Source: Rallus limicola (taxonomy: Eukaryota > Chordata > Aves > Gruiformes > Rallidae). From it: a stretch of DNA of 64,000 nt. The stretch lies in the NCBI GenBank assembly GCA_022605955.1, contig JAKCOZ010000580.1:56581-120580 (forward strand), given 5' to 3'. Both the position numbers and the translations under genes were made by a program. Below, one piece after another: positions 59,191-64,000 of this stretch. The stretch's first letter is position 1. Each line of letters opens with the position of its first letter. Below the pieces are notes generated by a model. That model ran no database searches and was not told where the DNA came from. It worked only from the letters and a program-made list of their open reading frames with translations.

Positions 59191-62100
59191 CAGGGCTGCT
59201 CGTGTGTCCTGTTAGGAGGTTTCAGACAAGCTATGCCTTTCAGGCCTAGCTTCTTTACTTTGGGAGTTATTGCTGGACGTTTAGCATGTTTTGAACTGCA
59301 GTCTGCTAGGGCCTAGAAAAGCACCGTAGGAGGTTCCAGGCATGTTCCCTCTTTCCAGGCAAAGGAAAAGGCTGAGAGCCAAAGTGACAGGGTCTGCTCG
59401 TGTGTCCTGTTAGGAGGTTTCAGACAAGCTATGCCTTTCAGGCCTAGCTTCTTTACTTTGGGAGTTATTGCTGGACGTTTAGCATGTTTTGAACTGCAGT
59501 CTGCTAGGGCCGAGAAAAGCACCGTAGGAGGTTCCAGGCATGTTCCCTCTTTCCAGGCAAAGGAAAAGGCTGAGAGCCAAAGTGACAGGTTCTGCTCATG
59601 TGTCCTGTTAGGAGGTTTCAGACAAGCTATGCCTTTCAGGCCTCGCTTCTTTACTTTGGGAGTTATTGCTGGACGTTTAGCATGTTTTGAACTGCAGTCT
59701 GCGAGGGCCGAGAAAAGCACCGTAGGAGGTTCCAGGCATGTTCCCTCTTTCCAGGCAAAGGAAAAGGCTGAGAGCCAAAGTGACAGGGTCTGCTCGTGTG
59801 TCCTGTTAGGAGGTTTCAGACAAGCTATGCCTTTCAGGCCTAGCTTCTTTACTTTGGGAGTTATTGCTGGACGTTTAGCATGTTTTGAACTGCAGTCTGC
59901 TAGGGCCGAGAAAGCACCGTAGGAGGTTCCAGGCATGTTCCCTCTTTCCAGGCAAAGGAAAAGGCTGAGAGCCAAAGTGACAGGGTCTGCTCGTGTGTCC
60001 TGTTAGGAGGTTTCAGACAAGCTATGCCTTTCAGGCCTAGCTTCTTTACTTTGGAGTTATTGCTGGACGTTTAGCATGTTTTGAACTGCAGTCTGCTAGG
60101 GCCGAGAAAAGCACCGTAGGAGGTTCCAGGCATGTTCCCTCTTTCCAGGCAAAGGAAAAGGCTGAGAGCCAAAGTGACAGGGTCTGCTCGTGTGTCCTGT
60201 TAGGAGGTTTCAGACAAGCTATGCCTTTCAGGCCTAGCTTCTTTACTTTGGGAGTTATTGCTGGACGTTTAGCATGTTTTGAACTGCAGTCTGCTAGGGC
60301 CGAGAAAAGCACCGTAGGAGGTTCCAGGCATGTTCCCTCTTTCCAGCAAAGGAAAGGCTGAGAGCCAAAGTGACAGGGTCTGCTCGTGTGTCCTGTTAGG
60401 AGGTTTCAGACAAGCTATGCCTTTCAGGCCTAAGCTTCTTTACTTTGGGAGTTATTGCTGGACGTTTAGCATGTTTTGAACTGCAGTCTGCTAGGGCCGA
60501 GAAAAGCACCGTAGGAGGTTCCAGGCATGTTCCCTCTTTCCAGGCAAAGGAAAAGGCTGAGAGCCAAAGTGACAGGGTCTGCTCGTGTGTCCTGTTAGGA
60601 GGTTTCAGACAAGCTATGCCTTTCAGGCCTAGCTTCTTTACTTTGGGAGTTATTGCTGGACGTTTAGCATGTTTTGAACTACAGTCTGCTAGGGCCGAGA
60701 AAAGCACCGTAGGAGGTTCCAGGCGTGTTCCCTCTTTCCAGGCAAAGAAAAAGGCTGAGAGCCAAAGTGACAGGGTCTGCTCTTGTGTCCTGTTAGGAGG
60801 TTTCAGACAAGCTATGCCTTTCAGGCCTCGCTTCTTTACTTTGGGAGTTATTGCTGGACGTTTTAGCATGTTTTGAACTGCAGTCTGCTAGGGCCGAGAA
60901 AAGCACCGTAGGAGGTTCCAGGCATGTTCCCTCTTTCCAGGCAAAGGAAAAGGCTGAGAGCCAAAGTGACAGGGTCTGCTCGTGTGTCCTGTTAGGAGGT
61001 TTCAGACAAGCTATGCCTTTCAGGCCTAGCTTCTTTACTTTGGGAGTTATTGCTGGACGTTTAGCATGTTTTGAACTGCAGTCTGCTAGGGCCGAGAAAA
61101 GCACCGTAGGAGGTTCCAGGCATGTTCCCTCTTTCCAGGCAAAGGAAAAGGCTGAGAGCCAAAGTGACAGGGTCTGCTCGTGTGTCCTGTTAGGAGGTTT
61201 CAGACAAGCTATGCCTTTCAGGCCTAGCTTCTTTACTTTGGGAGTATTGCTGGACGTTTAGCATGTTTTGAACTGCAGTCTGCTAGGGCCGAGAAAAGCA
61301 CCGTAGGAGGTTCCAGGCATGTTCCCTCTTTCCAGGCAAAGGAAAAGGCTGAGAGCCAAAGTGACAGGGTCTGCTCGTGTGTCCTGTTAGGAGGTTTCAG
61401 ACAAGCTATGCCTTTCAGGCCTAGCTTCTTTACTTTGGGAGTTATTGCTGGACGTTTAGCATGTTTTGAACTGCAGTCTGCTAGGGCCGAGAAAAGCACC
61501 GTAGGAGGTTCCAGGCATGTTCCCTCTTTCCAGGCAAAGGAAAAGGCTGAGAGCCAAAGTGACAGGGTCTGCTCGTGTGTCCTGTTAGGAGGTTTCAGAC
61601 AAGCTATGCCTTTCAGGCCTAGCTTCTTTACTTTGGGAGTTATTGCTGGACGTTTAGCATGTTTTGAACTGCAGTCTGCTAGGGCCGAGAAAAGCACCGT
61701 AGGAGGTTCCAGGCATGTTCCCTCTTTCCAGGCAAAGAAAAGGCTGAGAGCCAAAGTGACAGGGTCTGCTCGTGTGTCCTGTTAGGAGGTTTCAGACAAG
61801 CTATGCCTTTCAGGCCTAGCTTCTTTACTTTGGGAGTTATTGCTGGACGTTTAGCATGTTTTGAACTGCAGTCTGCTAGGGCCGAGAAAAGCACCGTAGG
61901 AGGTTCCAGGCATGTTCCCTCTTTCCAGGCAAAGGAAAAGGCTGAGAGCCAAAGTGACAGGGTCTGCTTGTGTGTCCTGTTAGGAGGTTTCAGACAAGCT
62001 ATGCCTTTCAGGCCTAGCTTCTTTACTTTGGGAGTTATTGCTGGACGTTTAGCATGTTTTGAACTGCAGTCTGCTAGGGCCGAGAAAAGCACCCGTAGGA

Positions 62101-64000
62101 GGTTCCAGGCATGTTCCCTCTTTCCAGGCAAAGGAAAAGGCTGAGAGCCAAAGTGACAGGGTCTGCTCGTGTGTCCTGTTAGGAGGTTTCAGACAAGCTA
62201 TGCCTTTCAGGCCTAGCTTCTTTACTTTGGGAGTTATTGCTGGACGTTTAGCATGTTTTGAACTGCAGTCTGCTAGGGCCGAGAAAAGCACCGTAGGAGG
62301 TTCCAGGCATGTTCCCTCTTTCCAGGCAAAGGAAAAGGCTGAGAGCCAAAGTGACAGGGTCTGCTCGTGTGTCCTGTTAGGAGGTTTCAGACAAGCTATG
62401 CCTTTCAGGCCTAGCTTCTTTACTTTGGGAGTTATTGCTGGACGTTTAGCATGTTTGAACTGCAGTCTGCTAGGGCCGAGAAAAGCACCGTAGGAGGTTC
62501 CAGGCATGTTCCCTCTTTCCAGGCAAAGGAAAAGGCTGAGAGCCAAAGTGACAGGGTCTGCTCGTGTGTCCTGTTAGGAGGTTTCAGACAAGCTATGCCT
62601 TTCAGGCCTCGCTTCTTTACTTTGGGAGTTATTGCTGGACGTTTAGCATGTTTTGAACTGCAGTCTGCTAGGGCCGAGAAAAGCACCGTAGGAGGTTCCA
62701 GGCATGTTCCCTCTTTCCAGGCAAAGGAAAAGGCTGAGAGCCAAAGTGACAGGGTCTGCTCGTGTGTCCTGTTAGGAGGTTTCAGACAAGCTATGCCTTT
62801 CAGGCCTAGCTTCTTTACTTTGGGAGTTATTGCTGGACGTTTAGCATGTTTTGAACTGCAGTCTGCTAGGGCCGAGAAAAGCACCGTAGGAGGTTCCAGG
62901 CATGTTCCCTCTTTCCAGGCAAAGGAAAAGGCTGAGAGCCAAAGCGACAGGGTCTGCTCGTGTGTCCTGTTAGGAGGTTTCAGACAAGCTATGCCTTTCA
63001 GGCCTAGCTTCTTTACTTTGGGAGTTATTGCTGGACGTTTAGCATGTTTTGAACTGCAGTCTGCTAGGGCCGAGAAAAGCACCGTAGGAGGTTCCAGGCA
63101 TGTTCCCTCTTTCCAGGCAAAGGAAAAGGCTGAGAGCCAAAGTGACAGGGTCTGCTCGTGTGTCCTGTTAGGAGGTTTCAGACAAGCTATGCCTTTCAGG
63201 CCTAGCTTCTTTACTTTGGGAGTTATTGCTGGACGTTTAGCATGTTTTGAACTGCAGTCTGCTAGGGCCGAGAAAAGCACCGTAGGAGGTTCCAGGCATG
63301 TTCCCTCTTTCCAGGCAAAGGAAAAGGCTGAGAGCCAAAGTGACAGGGTCTGCTCGTGTGTCCTGTTAGGAGGTTTCAGACAAGCTATGCCTTTCAGGCC
63401 TAGCTTCTTTACTTTGGGAGTTATTGCTGGACGTTTAGCATGTTTTGAACTGCAGTCTGCTAGGGCCGAGAAAAGCACCGTAGGAGGTTCCAGGCATGTT
63501 CCCCTCTTTCCAGGCAAAGGAAAAGGCTGAGAGCCAAAGTGACAGGGTCTGCTCGTGTGTCCTGTTAGGAGGTTTCAGACAAGCTATGCCTTTCAGGCCT
63601 AGCTTCTTTACTTTGGGAGTTATTGCTGGACGTTTAGCATGTTTTGAACTGCAGTCTGCTAGGGCGAGAAAAGCACCGTAGGAGGTTCCAGGCATGTTCC
63701 CTCTTTCCAGGCAAAGGAAAAGGCTGAGAGCCAAAGTGACAGGGTCTGCTCGTGTGTCCTGTTAGGAGGTTTCAGACAAGCTATGCCTTTCAGGCCTAGC
63801 TTCTTTACTTTGGGAGTTATTGCTGGACGTTTAGCATGTTTTGAACTGCAGTCTGCTAGGGCCGAGAAAAGCACCGTAGGAGGTTCCAGGCATGTTCCCT
63901 CTTTCCAGGCAAAGGAAAAGGCTGAGAGCCAAAGCGACAGGGTCTGCTCGTGTGTCCTGTTAGGAGGTTTCAGACAAGCTATGCCTTTCAGGCCTAGCGT
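59191..64000 (-). repeat. Indel-rich terminal part of the reverse arm
   Basis: At least thirteen 1-bp indels occur here. Deletions are near 59195, 59911, 60053, 60346, 60353, 61245, 61736, 62453 and 63664; insertions are near 60432, 60861, 62092 and 63501. Eleven change the length of a homopolymer run by one base. The preceding 59 kb has a single 1-bp indel. Monomers are otherwise ordinary. The sudden onset and the homopolymer bias suggest lower-accuracy consensus sequence, for instance little-polished long reads near a contig end, more than true divergence. Open frames on both strands break up into short pieces from here on. Confidence 0.9.

Larger units (their letters stand above)
47754..64000 (-). 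repeat. 198-bp satellite array, reverse-oriented arm (about 82 monomers)
   Basis: From 47754 every monomer reads as the reverse complement of the forward-arm monomer, for example CTTTCAGGCCTAGC, then GCATGTTTTGAACTGCAG. The 198-bp period is unbroken to the window end apart from small indels after 59190. The arm has its own variant set: GTCTGCGAGGGCC (often with GGCCTCGCTTC in the same monomer), CAGGGGCTGCTC and AAAGCGACAGG. I did not find here the forward-arm variants equivalent to CTTTTAGCC, GCCATAG or CTAGGACTG. The final bases read CCTAGCGT instead of CCTAGCTT, so the last monomer carries a mismatch right at the edge. Confidence 0.97.

Noticed and set aside
1..64000. CRISPR array (long series of direct repeats)
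   Set aside because: The repeat is 198 bp with no unique spacers between copies, no cas genes are present, and the context is not prokaryotic.
1..64000. Transposon or retroelement insertion inside the array
   Set aside because: I found no sequence unrelated to the monomer, no terminal repeats, no target-site duplications and no reverse transcriptase or transposase motifs. All length changes are explained by monomer-derived sequence.
1..64000. CENP-B box or other known centromere protein site
   Set aside because: No motif resembling TTCG....A..CGGG occurs in the consensus. A single TTCG at about 440 is a private variant in one monomer without the rest of the box.
59191..64000. Genuinely decayed array edge
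   Set aside because: Held as the weaker explanation: true edges usually show higher substitution divergence, while here single-base homopolymer indels dominate and start abruptly.

Overview
The whole 64 kb window is one satellite DNA array. A single 198-bp monomer is repeated head-to-tail about 323 times, from the first base to the last, so the array runs past both window edges. I find no convincing gene, RNA gene, transposon, CRISPR array or unique sequence. A satellite block of this size points to a eukaryotic chromosome, of the centromeric or other heterochromatic kind. Frequent transitions at the monomer's CpG positions fit a genome with CpG methylation, which makes an animal plausible, but I do not recognise the satellite and cannot name the species. 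A hand-counted consensus monomer has 99 G+C in 198 bases (50%). It carries one PstI site (CTGCAG), one StuI site (AGGCCT), and a 9-bp direct repeat, TGCCTGGAA, whose two copies start 19 bp apart. I see no CENP-B box.

Layout. (1) 1-22920: forward array, a mosaic of small block duplications of 5, 8, 20 and 25-27 monomers. (2) 22921-30835: a 7915-bp superunit (40 monomers, one with a 5-bp deletion). (3) 30836 to about 33060: a truncated second copy of that superunit. (4) about 33061-36270: a rearranged, more divergent zone with two identical 47-bp inserted/inverted hairpins, 641 bp apart. (5) 36271 to about 44185: a full second copy of the 7915-bp superunit, offset by 13350 bp, with five substitutions noticed. 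(6) about 44186-47723: forward array with a 3-monomer and a 5-monomer higher-order repeat. (7) 47724-47753: an inversion breakpoint filled with 30 bp of scrambled monomer sequence. (8) 47754-64000: the same satellite in the opposite orientation, about 82 monomers, with its own set of sequence variants. (9) From about 59191 the reverse array suddenly gains at least thirteen 1-bp indels, mostly in homopolymers, which looks like lower-quality consensus sequence.

The very long open reading frames on both strands are a by-product of the period: 198 is divisible by 3, and the monomer happens to lack stops in one frame on each strand. They should not be annotated as genes. The biology here is satellite turnover: nested unequal exchange, segmental amplification, template-switch rearrangement and one large orientation switch.
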